DNA of 64,000 nt from Rhodoblastus acidophilus (GTDB lineage Bacteria; Pseudomonadota; Alphaproteobacteria; Rhizobiales; Beijerinckiaceae): positions 62,001 through 126,000 of the forward strand of contig NZ_JAOQNX010000003.1 of the NCBI RefSeq assembly GCF_025961575.1, in the 5' to 3' direction. A model generated the notes under the pieces. That model was given only the letters and a program-made list of their open reading frames with translations, made no database searches and was not told where the DNA came from. The stretch's first letter is position 1. The number at the start of each line of letters is the position of its first letter. Shown one piece after another: positions 53,908 through 61,615 of the stretch. Position numbers and translations under genes: made by a program.

Positions 53908-54683
53908 GGCTTTTCCTCGCCGATGGCGTGGATGGCGCGGCCCGCCAACAATTCGGCGGCGTGGAAGACGCGGGTGGTCGCGCCGGAGCGGCGCAGCTTG
54001 CCCGCCATATTGAGCAGGCAGCCGAGATCGCCGCCAAGCAGCAGGTCGGCGCCGCTCGCCTGGATATTGGCCGCCTTTTCCGCGACAATGGCGTCGGAAA
54101 TTTCCGAATATTTCATGCAGAACGTGCCGCCGAAGCCGCAGCAGGTCTCGTCGCCCTCGAGCGGGCGCATCTCCAGCCCCTGCACCGCGGCGAGCAGCGC
54201 GCGCGGCTGGGTCTTGATGCCGAGGCCGCGCAGGCCCGAACAGGTGTCGTGATAGGTCGCGCTCGCCTTGCACGAAACCCCGCTCGGCCTGAAGCCGCGC
54301 ACATCGACAAGGAAGCTGAGCAGTTCGAACGTCTTGTCCGCGAGTTTTTGGGCGCGCAGGGCGAGGGCGGGGTCGTCCTTGAACAGCTCGGGATAGGTGC
54401 GGATCATCGACGCGCAAGAGCCGGAAGGCGCGACCAGATAATCAAAATCCTCGAACAGATCGATCACCTGCCGCGCAAGTTTTTTCGCGGAGCCATCGTC
54501 GCCGCTGTTATAGGCCGGCTGGCCGCAACAGGTCTGCGCGCTGGGTATCTGCACATCGCAGCCGGCCGCGCGCAAAAGCTCGAGCGCGGAAAAGCCGATG
54601 TTGGGCCTGAGCATGTCGACGAGGCAGGTCGCGAACAGACCCACCTTTGGCGCGGCTTGCCGCGCTCCTCCCCTGTTTGTCAT
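53904..54683 (-). CDS. lutA: Lactate utilization protein A (CCG-domain Fe-S subunit)
   Basis: A 259-residue protein with two CCG (heterodisulfide-reductase-like) domains: TCCGQPAYNSG in the first half and TCCGFGGTF in the second. First gene of lutABC. The start at 54683 gives MTNRGGARQAAPKVGLF; the TTG start at 54716 would add 11 residues and lie near the promoter. A predicted promoter and operator lie 60-100 bases upstream. Confidence 0.94.
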   Translation of the reverse strand: MTNRGGARQAAPKVGLFATCLVDMLRPNIGFSALELLRAAGCDVQIPSAQTCCGQPAYNSGDDGSAKKLARQVIDLFEDFDYLVAPSGSCASMIRTYPELFKDDPALALRAQKLADKTFELLSFLVDVRGFRPSGVSCKASATYHDTCSGLRGLGIKTQPRALLAAVQGLEMRPLEGDETCCGFGGTFCMKYSEISDAIVAEKAANIQASGADLLLGGDLGCLLNMAGKLRRSGATTRVFHAAELLAGRAIHAIGEEKP

Positions 54684-54740
54684 TTTTTCGCCTGTCGTTG
54701 TCGCACGCAAAAACAACGCGCGATCGGCCGATTTTTGTCA

Positions 54741-54769
54741 CTTTTATCGCAACAGGCGTCGGTGGTCAA
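54741..54769 (-). promoter_or_regulatory. Predicted lutABC promoter
   Basis: On the minus strand TTGACC (54769-54764) is followed after 17 bases by TAAAAG (54746-54741). The -35 lies inside the palindrome at 54763-54781, so a repressor bound there would block RNA polymerase. Confidence 0.5.
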
Positions 54770-54781
54770 TTAAAATGACCA
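54763..54781. promoter_or_regulatory. GntR-type operator upstream of lutA
   Basis: TGGTCAATTAAAATGACCA, a 19-bp inverted repeat with perfect 6-bp arms. TGGT-N-ACCA is the core of many FadR-subfamily GntR sites. Its relative is at 55649-55667. Confidence 0.7.
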
Positions 54782-54785
54782 GAGA

Positions 54786-55553
54786 TTACGGCGCGACGAA
54801 TTCCGAGCGGCCCATGCGGCGCAGCGCCCGGGCGACGCGGGTCTGTTCGTCGCGGATGGCGCGCAGGGTCGCCGCTGTCGATTCCATATGCCGGGACGCC
54901 GCCTCCTGCGCCCGCTCGGGATCGCGCGCCAAAACGGCTTCGCCGATGGCGAGGTGTTGTTGCAAAAGATCGTCGCGGGCGCCGGGGTGGGTGTAGAGCT
55001 GGTGGCGGTTGTAGAAGACGCCATGGCGCAGCATGTCGGCGAAGGCGCGCATGATGTGCAGCATCACGAGATTGTGAGAGCCTTCGTAGATCAGCATGTG
55101 CAAATCTGCGTCGGCCTCGGCCTCGTCGCTGGGGTCGTCCTTCTCGTGGGCGGCGCGCATCTTGTCGAGGCAGGCTTTCAGCGCCTCGCGCTCCGGTTCG
55201 GTGGCGCGCAAAGCGGCGAGGCGGGCGGCCTCGCCTTCGACCAGGCCGCGATATTCGAGATAGTCGAGCAGGGCCTGGTCATTGGCCTGCATCATCGCCG
55301 CCAGCGGTTCGGTCAGCGGCGCCATGAACTGGGTGACGCATGTGCCGCTGCGATTGGTCTCGATCAGCCCGCGCCTTTGCAGCTTTTCCAGGGCTTCGCG
55401 CAGTGATGGTCGCGAAACTTCCAGCTTTTCCGCCAGTTCACGCTCCGCGGCCAGCCGTTCGCCCGGCCGCAGGGCGCCCTCGAGGATCAATTGCTCGAGG
55501 TGGTCGGCGATGGCGTCTGAGAGTTTGAGGTTTCTGACGGGTTCCATGGCCAT
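54786..55553 (-). CDS. GntR (FadR subfamily) transcriptional regulator of lactate genes
   Basis: A 255-residue regulator. The winged helix-turn-helix (about 10-70) contains LAAERELAEKLEVSRPSLREALEKL split over its two helices, and the C-terminal FCD all-helical effector domain holds metal/ligand histidines (DLHMLIYEGSHN, RHQLYTHPG). LldR/PdhR relatives sense lactate or pyruvate. The gene sits between lutA and lldP, with a matching operator on each side. Starts at 55547, 55553 or 55580 are all possible; 55553 gives the usual length before the first helix. Confidence 0.9.
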   Translation of the reverse strand: MAMEPVRNLKLSDAIADHLEQLILEGALRPGERLAAERELAEKLEVSRPSLREALEKLQRRGLIETNRSGTCVTQFMAPLTEPLAAMMQANDQALLDYLEYRGLVEGEAARLAALRATEPEREALKACLDKMRAAHEKDDPSDEAEADADLHMLIYEGSHNLVMLHIMRAFADMLRHGVFYNRHQLYTHPGARDDLLQQHLAIGEAVLARDPERAQEAASRHMESTAATLRAIRDEQTRVARALRRMGRSEFVAP

Positions 55554-55648
55554 GCAGCGAGAAGGAGAATCGAACCTCATTCTATCACCGCACAAAAGAT
55601 CGGTCCAAGGAACTATTGCCAAAGCATGACCGATCCAATATGCGAGAG

Positions 55649-55667
55649 TGGTAAATTAAACATACCA
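55649..55667. promoter_or_regulatory. GntR-type operator upstream of lldP
   Basis: TGGTAAATTAAACATACCA, 56 bases before the lldP ATG. It shares TGG-T-x-AATTAAA-xxx-ACCA with the lutA site. A TTGCCA at 55616 could be a -35 with TATGCG as a weak -10, placing the operator just downstream. Confidence 0.7.
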
Positions 55668-55722
55668 GCTATGCGCGTGGTCAACAACTCGCAAGCTGGC
55701 GCTCCGTTCCCGGGGAGGAAAC

Positions 55723-57345
55723 ATGTTCGCACAATTGCTCACGCCCGTGGGGGGCAGCCTTGCGCTGTCCTTCGCCGCCGCGACCATTCCGGTCGTGGTG
55801 GTGCTCGTCATGCTCGGCATCCTGCGCCGTCCCGCCTGGCAGGCCGCCGGTCTCGGCCTGATCGCCGGCCTCGCGCTCGCCATTTACGTCTGGAAGGTGC
55901 CGACCGAACTCGCGGTCAATTCCGTGCTCAACGGCGCCGTGTTCGCGCTGTGGCCGGTGATGTGGATCGTGGTCAACGCGCTGCTGCTTTACAATGTCGC
56001 GGTCAAATCGGGGCGGTTCGACGCGTTTCGCGCCTGGGTGATCGAGCATTTGCCCAATGACCGCCGCATCGTGCTGGTGGTGATCGGCTTTTGCTTCGGC
56101 GCGCTGCTCGAAGGCGTGTCCGGCTTCGGCACGCCCGTCGCCATCACCTCGTCACTGCTGATCCTGTGCGGCTTTCCGCCTCTGGAAGCCCTGGTGTTCG
56201 TGCTGATCTTCAACACCGCGCCCGTGGCGTTCGGCGCGCTCGGCGTTCCCGTGACCGTGCTCGGCGCGGTGACCGGCCTGCCGGCGCCGGCGCTCGGCGC
56301 CATGATCGGCCGCCAGTTGCCCGTTCTCGCGCTGATCCTGCCCTTCTATGTCATGGCGGTCTATGGCGGCTGGCGCTCGATCAAGGCGCTGTGGCCGGTG
56401 CTGCTGGTCTCCGGCGGCTGCTTCGCCTTCTCGCAATTCGTCGCCTCCAACTGGCTCGATTATGCGCTCACCGACGTGCTGGCCTCGCTCGGCTCGCTCG
56501 GCGGCACGCTGCTGTTCCTGCTGGTGTGGAAGCCCCGTCCCGATCCGGAATTCGCCATTTCCCGCGAAGCCTTCGAAGCCGAAAGCCGCGCCGACACGGC
56601 GCCGGGCGTGCCGCTGTGGCAGGGCTGGCTGCCCTGGCTGATCGTCTCCGGCCTCGTCATCGCCTGGACGCATTTCGGCGTGGCCAACATCGGCCAGAAC
56701 AAGGTCAACTGGCCCGGCCTGCACAATATGATCTCGATCACGCTGTATAACGCCAAGCCCTACGCCGCTGTCTGGACCTTCCAGCCGCTCGGCACCGGCA
56801 CGGCCATTCTGCTGGCGACGATCATCACCGCTTTGATCGTGCGTCTGTCGCCCGCCGACTTCTTCCGCTGTATCGGCACGACCGCCAAGCAGAGCTGGGT
56901 GGCGGTCATCACCGTGACCTTCATCATCGGCCTCGCCTATCTGATGAACTATTCCGGCATGGCCTATACGCTCGGCAACGGCGTCGCCTCGACGGGATGG
57001 TTCTTCGTGCTGCTCTCCCCCTTCCTGGGCTGGGTGGCCGTGATGCTCTCGGGCTCGGACACGTCAGGCAACGCCTTGTTCGGCAATTTGCAGGTGGTCG
57101 CCGCCCGTCAGCTCGACCTCAACCCCGTCCTGTTCGCCGCCACCAATTCGTCCGGCGGCGTGATGGGCAAGATGGTGTCGCCGCAAAACATCGTCACCGG
57201 TTGCACCGTGACCGGGCTGATCAACAAGGAAGGCCTGGTGTTCTCGCGCACCTTCAGCCATTCGATCGTCCTCACCCTGTTCCTCAGCGCGCTGGTGGTC
57301 GTGCAGCAATATGTGACCCCCTGGGTGATCCCGGTGGTGAAATAG
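55723..57345 (+). CDS. lldP: L-lactate/glycolate permease (LldP family)
   Basis: A 540-residue inner-membrane transporter with about 13 hydrophobic helices. LctP family segments are clear: FGALLEGVSGFGTPVAI, FNTAPVAFGALGVPVT and the C-terminal SGSDTSGNALFGNLQVV and NSSGGVMGKMVSPQNI. It takes up lactate (both isomers) or glycolate with protons. GGGGAGGAAAC precedes the ATG. It is divergent from the GntR regulator and upstream of the D-lactate dehydrogenase gene. Confidence 0.96.
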   Translation: MFAQLLTPVGGSLALSFAAATIPVVVVLVMLGILRRPAWQAAGLGLIAGLALAIYVWKVPTELAVNSVLNGAVFALWPVMWIVVNALLLYNVAVKSGRFDAFRAWVIEHLPNDRRIVLVVIGFCFGALLEGVSGFGTPVAITSSLLILCGFPPLEALVFVLIFNTAPVAFGALGVPVTVLGAVTGLPAPALGAMIGRQLPVLALILPFYVMAVYGGWRSIKALWPVLLVSGGCFAFSQFVASNWLDYALTDVLASLGSLGGTLLFLLVWKPRPDPEFAISREAFEAESRADTAPGVPLWQGWLPWLIVSGLVIAWTHFGVANIGQNKVNWPGLHNMISITLYNAKPYAAVWTFQPLGTGTAILLATIITALIVRLSPADFFRCIGTTAKQSWVAVITVTFIIGLAYLMNYSGMAYTLGNGVASTGWFFVLLSPFLGWVAVMLSGSDTSGNALFGNLQVVAARQLDLNPVLFAATNSSGGVMGKMVSPQNIVTGCTVTGLINKEGLVFSRTFSHSIVLTLFLSALVVVQQYVTPWVIPVVK

Positions 57346-57383
57346 GAGCGCGGAGGGGCTTCCCCTCCGCTCATCCATGGACC

Positions 57384-57432
57384 GCCCTCGTCCTTCGAGA
57401 CGCCCGCTGTCGCGGGCTCCTCAGGATGAGGG
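57384..57432 (-). repeat. Dispersed palindromic repeat family B, copy 4
   Basis: GCCCTCGTCCTTCGAGACGC ... CGGGCTCCTCAGGATGAGGG, same orientation as copy 2. It lies between lldP and dld, 38 bases before the dld ATG, so it would be in their shared transcript. Confidence 0.88.
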
Positions 57433-57469
57433 CTATTCTGTTGAGAGCCAGATTCCAGGAGCAGCGGTC

Positions 57470-60265
57470 ATGCCGCAGGTCGATTACGCCGCACTGACCC
57501 AGTCGTTCGCCAGTTTCATCCCGTCCGAGCGCATCTACACCGATCCGCTGCGGACCTTGGCCTACGGAACCGACGCCAGCTTTTATCGCCTGACCCCCAA
57601 AATCGTCGTGGTCGCGGAAAGCGAGGCCGAAGTTCTGGGGCTCGTCGCTCAGTGCCGGGGGCAGGGGGCGCCGGTCACCTTCCGCGCCGCCGGCACGTCG
57701 CTGTCGGGGCAGGCGGTCACCGACAGCGTTCTTATTGTGCTCGGCGAGGGCTTTGGCGGTTTCGCCTATGACGAGGACGCGCAGGTCGCGCGGCTTGGGC
57801 CGGCCATCGTCGGCGGCGAGGCCAACCGACGCCTGCTGCCGTTCCAACGAAAAATCGGACCCGATCCCGCCTCGATCGCCACCGCCAAGATCGGCGGCAT
57901 CGCCGCCAACAATGCCTCGGGCATGTGCTGCGGCGTGGGCCAGAATTCTTACCACACGCTGGCGTCGCTGCGCCTCGTGCTCGCCGACGGCGCCGTGCTC
58001 GACACCGCCGATCCCGGCAGCATCGCGCGGTTCCGCACGACCCATGGCGCCTTGCTCGACGGCCTCGCCGCTCTATCCGCGGACATTCGCGCCGACGAAA
58101 AGCTTGCCGCTCGCATCACCGAAAAATATCGGCGCAAGAACACGACGGGCTATGCGATCAACGCCTTGATCGACTTTTCCGATCCGGTGGACATGCTGAC
58201 CCATCTGATGATCGGCTCGGAGGGCACGCTCGGCTTTTTGTCGCGTGTCGATTATCGCACCGTGCCTGAATATGCCGACAAGGCCTCCGCCTTTGTCGTC
58301 TTCGCCGATCTGGAAAAAGCCTGTCGCGCCGTCACCGCGCTCAAAAACACGCCGGTCGAGGCGGTGGAGCTTTTGGACCGCGCTTCGCTGGAAAGCGTCA
58401 AGTCGAAAAAGGGCATGCCGGTCGATGTCGACACGCTCGGCCCCGACGCCAGCGCGCTGCTGATCGAGGCGCGCGCGCCCGATGCCGAGGAACTCGGCAA
58501 GCGCATCGCCCTGATCCTCGAAGCCATCGACGCCTCCAGCACGCTGAACGGCGTTGTCTTCAGCCACGACCCGCAAGAGACCGCGCGCTACTGGGACATG
58601 CGCAAAGGCACGTTCCCGGCGGTGGGCGGCAAGCGCCCGGCTGGAACCACCGTCATCATCGAGGACGTCGCCTTTCCCGTGGAGCGGCTCGCCGAGGCGA
58701 CCATGGATTTGCGCGCGCTGATGAACGCGCATGGCTACACGCAAGCCATCATTTTCGGCCACGCGCTCGAAGGCAATCTGCACTTCGTCTTCGCCCAGGG
58801 GTTTGACTCGCCCGATGAGGTGAAACGCTACGCTAATTTCATGGAGGCTGTGGCCGAACTGGTGGTCGGCAAATATGACGGCTCGCTCAAGGCCGAGCAT
58901 GGCACCGGCCGCAATATGGCGCCCTTCGTCGAGCGCGAATGGGGCAAGGCGGCGACCGATGTGATGCGCCGGGTGAAAAAACTGCTCGATCCGCAAAACC
59001 TGTTCAATCCCGGCGTCGTGCTCAACGATGACGCGGAAGTGCATCTCAAAAACCTCAAGCCGATGCCGGCGGTGACGCCTCTCATCGACGCCTGCATTGA
59101 ATGCGGGTTTTGCGAGCCGCAATGCCCCTCCAAGGGACTGACCCTGTCGCCGCGCCAGCGCATCACCTCGTCGCGCGAAATCCGGCGGCTGCGCTGCGAT
59201 GCGCCTGACGCGCCGGAACTGGCGGCGATGGAGAAGGACTATCTCTATTTCGGCGACACAACCTGCGCGGCTTGTTCTCTGTGTTCAACCGTCTGCCCGC
59301 TGGAGATCGACGTCGGCCGCTACACCCGCAGCCTGCGCGCGCAACGGCGCGGTCCCGTGGCGAAACTCGCGGCCTATACGGCGGCGCGCAATTTCGGCGC
59401 GGTGACCAAGACGGGGCGCGCCGGTCTGGCGCTGGGCGCGGCGGCGGAAGGCGTGGTCGGAACGACCGTGATGACGACCATGTCCGGCCTCGCCAACAAG
59501 GTTTTGGGGACGCCCCGATGGTCGCAGGCCATGCCGCGTCCCGCGCCCGTCACGCCCGCGCCGGCGCCGGCCGAGGGGGCGCCCGTGGTCTTCTTCGAGA
59601 GCTGCTCCAGCCGCATGATGGGGCCGGCGAAGGAGGACGCCAGCGAACCGCTGGCGGTCGTGGCGGCGCGCGTGTTCGGCCGCGCCGGCTTCAAACTGGT
59701 CACCCCCGAGGGTCTTGAAGAGCTCTGTTGCGGCCAGCTGTTCGACACCAAGGGTTTTCCCGACGCCGCCGATCTCAAGGCGCGCGAACTGGTGGAGCGT
59801 CTCGGCTCCGCCAACCCGATCCCCGTCATCTTCGACGCCTCGCCCTGCGCGACGCGCATGAAGGCGTTTTCGGGCCCGCATTTCCAGGCGATGGATTTGC
59901 TGCAGTTCCTGCGCGAAAAGGTGGCGCCGCGCCTGACGCTCAGCAAAGCCAAAGAGCCGATCGCGGTGCACGCCACCTGCACGCTGCGAAAAGCCGGCCT
60001 CGCCCCGGCGTTGATGGAGCTGGCCGGAATGTGCGCGGAACAGGTGATCGCGCCTCCGGGCGTCACCTGCTGCGGTTTCGCCGGCGACAAGGGTTTTTAT
60101 ACGCCCGAGCTCAACGACCACGCTTTGCGCCACCTCTCCGAGGCGCTGCCGGAGGCCTGCCACGAGGGCTATTCCACCAACCGCACCTGCGAGATCGGGC
60201 TGTCCAGCCATTCCGGCCGGCGCTACCGCTCGATCCTGCATCTGGTGGACGAGGCGTCGCGCTGA
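57470..60265 (+). CDS. dld: FAD/Fe-S D-lactate dehydrogenase (Dld-II type) fused to CCG domains
   Basis: A 931-residue flavoprotein. Residues about 40-250 form the FAD-binding PCMH domain (VTFRAAGTSLSGQAVTDS, IGGIAANNASGMCCG), followed by the FAD-oxidase C domain up to about 520 (GHALEGNLHFVFAQG, KAEHGTGRNMAPF). Two ferredoxin-type sites come next (CIECGFCEPQCP near 541, CAACSLCSTVCP near 598), then two CCG units (CCGQLFDTKG near 753, CCGFAGDKGFY near 866). This is the layout of the quinone-linked Dld-II of Shewanella, which oxidises D-lactate to pyruvate. AGGAG lies before the ATG. An upstream frame extension runs into the repeat and is excluded. Confidence 0.93.
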   Translation: MPQVDYAALTQSFASFIPSERIYTDPLRTLAYGTDASFYRLTPKIVVVAESEAEVLGLVAQCRGQGAPVTFRAAGTSLSGQAVTDSVLIVLGEGFGGFAYDEDAQVARLGPAIVGGEANRRLLPFQRKIGPDPASIATAKIGGIAANNASGMCCGVGQNSYHTLASLRLVLADGAVLDTADPGSIARFRTTHGALLDGLAALSADIRADEKLAARITEKYRRKNTTGYAINALIDFSDPVDMLTHLMIGSEGTLGFLSRVDYRTVPEYADKASAFVVFADLEKACRAVTALKNTPVEAVELLDRASLESVKSKKGMPVDVDTLGPDASALLIEARAPDAEELGKRIALILEAIDASSTLNGVVFSHDPQETARYWDMRKGTFPAVGGKRPAGTTVIIEDVAFPVERLAEATMDLRALMNAHGYTQAIIFGHALEGNLHFVFAQGFDSPDEVKRYANFMEAVAELVVGKYDGSLKAEHGTGRNMAPFVEREWGKAATDVMRRVKKLLDPQNLFNPGVVLNDDAEVHLKNLKPMPAVTPLIDACIECGFCEPQCPSKGLTLSPRQRITSSREIRRLRCDAPDAPELAAMEKDYLYFGDTTCAACSLCSTVCPLEIDVGRYTRSLRAQRRGPVAKLAAYTAARNFGAVTKTGRAGLALGAAAEGVVGTTVMTTMSGLANKVLGTPRWSQAMPRPAPVTPAPAPAEGAPVVFFESCSSRMMGPAKEDASEPLAVVAARVFGRAGFKLVTPEGLEELCCGQLFDTKGFPDAADLKARELVERLGSANPIPVIFDASPCATRMKAFSGPHFQAMDLLQFLREKVAPRLTLSKAKEPIAVHATCTLRKAGLAPALMELAGMCAEQVIAPPGVTCCGFAGDKGFYTPELNDHALRHLSEALPEACHEGYSTNRTCEIGLSSHSGRRYRSILHLVDEASR

Positions 60266-60268
60266 AAC

Positions 60269-60883
60269 TTACTCGCCGTCCGGCGTCATCGCCATAATGT
60301 GGTCGAAGGCGCCGTCCGGCTTGAACAGGCAGCGCAGCGCCTTCACCCCTTCCTCGCCCTTGTCGGCCTTGGCGTCCAGCGAGGCGCCCTCCGCCGTCTT
60401 GACGAGCTCGCCGAGCGCGATCGCCTTGGGTTCGACGCCATAGAGTTTCGCGGCCTCGGACCGGCAGGCCTCTTGCCCCGCCTGATCGCCGCCGCGCGAA
60501 AGTTCGACCGACAGGCTGTAGCGGCAGGTCTCGTTGCGGCGGGCGGCGTTGCGCATCAGATAGATTTGCGCGCGCCAGACGCCTGATTGCGTCGGGTTCT
60601 GGCTGAATTCATCTCCGGCGGTCGAGCCGATGTGAACCGCTGTGTCGGCGCCGGGGGCGTAGACATTGAAGTAACAGGAGCGGTTCGACGGCTTGAACAG
60701 CAGGCGCAGGGTCTGGCCCTGCGCGGCGGTGATGCGGTAATCGACGCCCGCATCGCCCTTGAGGGTCCCGCGCAGCGTCACAACAGTTTTTCCCGCAGGG
60801 ATTTTCACCGGCTTCACCGCATCGGCGGCGAGGGCTGGCGCAGCGCAGGCGAGGCCAAGCCCCAGGATCAGGCGAGCAATCAT
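60269..60883 (-). CDS. Exported protein with a PPC-like domain
   Basis: A 204-residue protein with a signal peptide (MIARLILGLGLACAAPALAA). The first part (TVVTLRGTLKGDAGVDYRI, LLFKPSNRSCYFNVYAPG) resembles bacterial pre-peptidase C-terminal beta-sandwich domains; four cysteines could pair in the periplasm. The C-terminal third is helical and acidic. Function unknown. It converges on dld with four bases between stops. Confidence 0.7.
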   Translation of the reverse strand: MIARLILGLGLACAAPALAADAVKPVKIPAGKTVVTLRGTLKGDAGVDYRITAAQGQTLRLLFKPSNRSCYFNVYAPGADTAVHIGSTAGDEFSQNPTQSGVWRAQIYLMRNAARRNETCRYSLSVELSRGGDQAGQEACRSEAAKLYGVEPKAIALGELVKTAEGASLDAKADKGEEGVKALRCLFKPDGAFDHIMAMTPDGE

Positions 60884-61007
60884 CGAAAAACCTCACGCAT
60901 GAAAGTCCGGGGATGATCGTCGGGGGCGCCCGCCTGCGCAAGGGGTTTGCGCTGGCGCAACGTCTTCGGCGCTCTCGCCGCTTAGAGACGAGCGTGAGGA
61001 GAGCCCG

Positions 61008-61418
61008 ATGAACCTGCCGAAAATCCCGCTCGGCGTCGACGTGATGGACCGCGACCATTACGCGCTGGAGCAAATGTTCGCCCGCACGCCCCATGTCGCC
61101 GACGACGATCTGCCGGCGCATCTGGACGCCATTCTCGCGGAAATCGCCGCCCATTTCCTCCGCGAGGAGGCGGCGATGGAGGCGGAGGGCGTGCCGATCC
61201 TGCATTGCCATCGCGGCCAGCACGCCGCGCTGCTCGAAGAGGCGGAACGTCTGCGCAAAGAATTCGGGCGCGTCGACGCCGCCGCGCGCCGCCACGCCAT
61301 CGGCTTTCGCCTGGCCCGGCTGGTCTCCGACCATGTCGCCAGCGTGGACGCGATTTCGTCGCGGTTCTTTTTCGACAAGGCGGATGTGTCCGTCGACCCC
61401 GTGGGCTGCTGCGGCTAG
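61008..61418 (+). CDS. Hemerythrin-like protein
   Basis: A 136-residue four-helix protein with hemerythrin-type iron ligands in order: His in VMDRDHYALEQM, the HxxxE of AAHFLREEAAME, two His in HCHRGQHAALLEE and HxxxD in SDHVASVDAIS. A double-Cys-Gly tail ends it (GCCG). Such proteins bind O2 or sense it at a di-iron site. It stands alone in the cytosol. The stop codon merges with the start of a family C repeat. Confidence 0.82.
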   Translation: MNLPKIPLGVDVMDRDHYALEQMFARTPHVADDDLPAHLDAILAEIAAHFLREEAAMEAEGVPILHCHRGQHAALLEEAERLRKEFGRVDAAARRHAIGFRLARLVSDHVASVDAISSRFFFDKADVSVDPVGCCG

Positions 61419-61518
61419 AGCATTTTCGAGCGAAGTGGATGCCGGTTCGCGTGAAGAAAATGCGTCAAACCAAAAAGTTAGAGCGCGTTCGGTGAACGGG
61501 AGTTCACCGAACGCGCTC
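61417..61518 (+). repeat. Dispersed repeat family C, copy 3 (core plus hairpin)
   Basis: The core AGAGCATTTTCGAGCGAAGT ... GCGTGAAGAAAATGCG (61417-61466) is followed by a perfect 17-bp hairpin, GAGCGCGTTCGGTGAAC (61481-61497) with its complement at 61502-61518. It is the mirror image of copy 1 and supplies part of the hemerythrin stop codon. The hairpin may also end that transcript. Confidence 0.88.
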
Positions 61519-61615
61519 TAAGGCGGCCACGCCGCCCGGCGCGCGGCGAGAGGTCGCGCGCTCTTTTTCGCGCGCCCTGCGACTCCTATATTCGTCGCTG
61601 ACGAAAGGGATTCGC

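Noticed and set aside
52508-54417. Extension of lutB upstream to a 636-residue protein
   Set aside because: The extra part is lutA read in the wrong frame; the MNAPVGTFKERA start at 53907 overlaps the lutA stop as expected for coupled genes.
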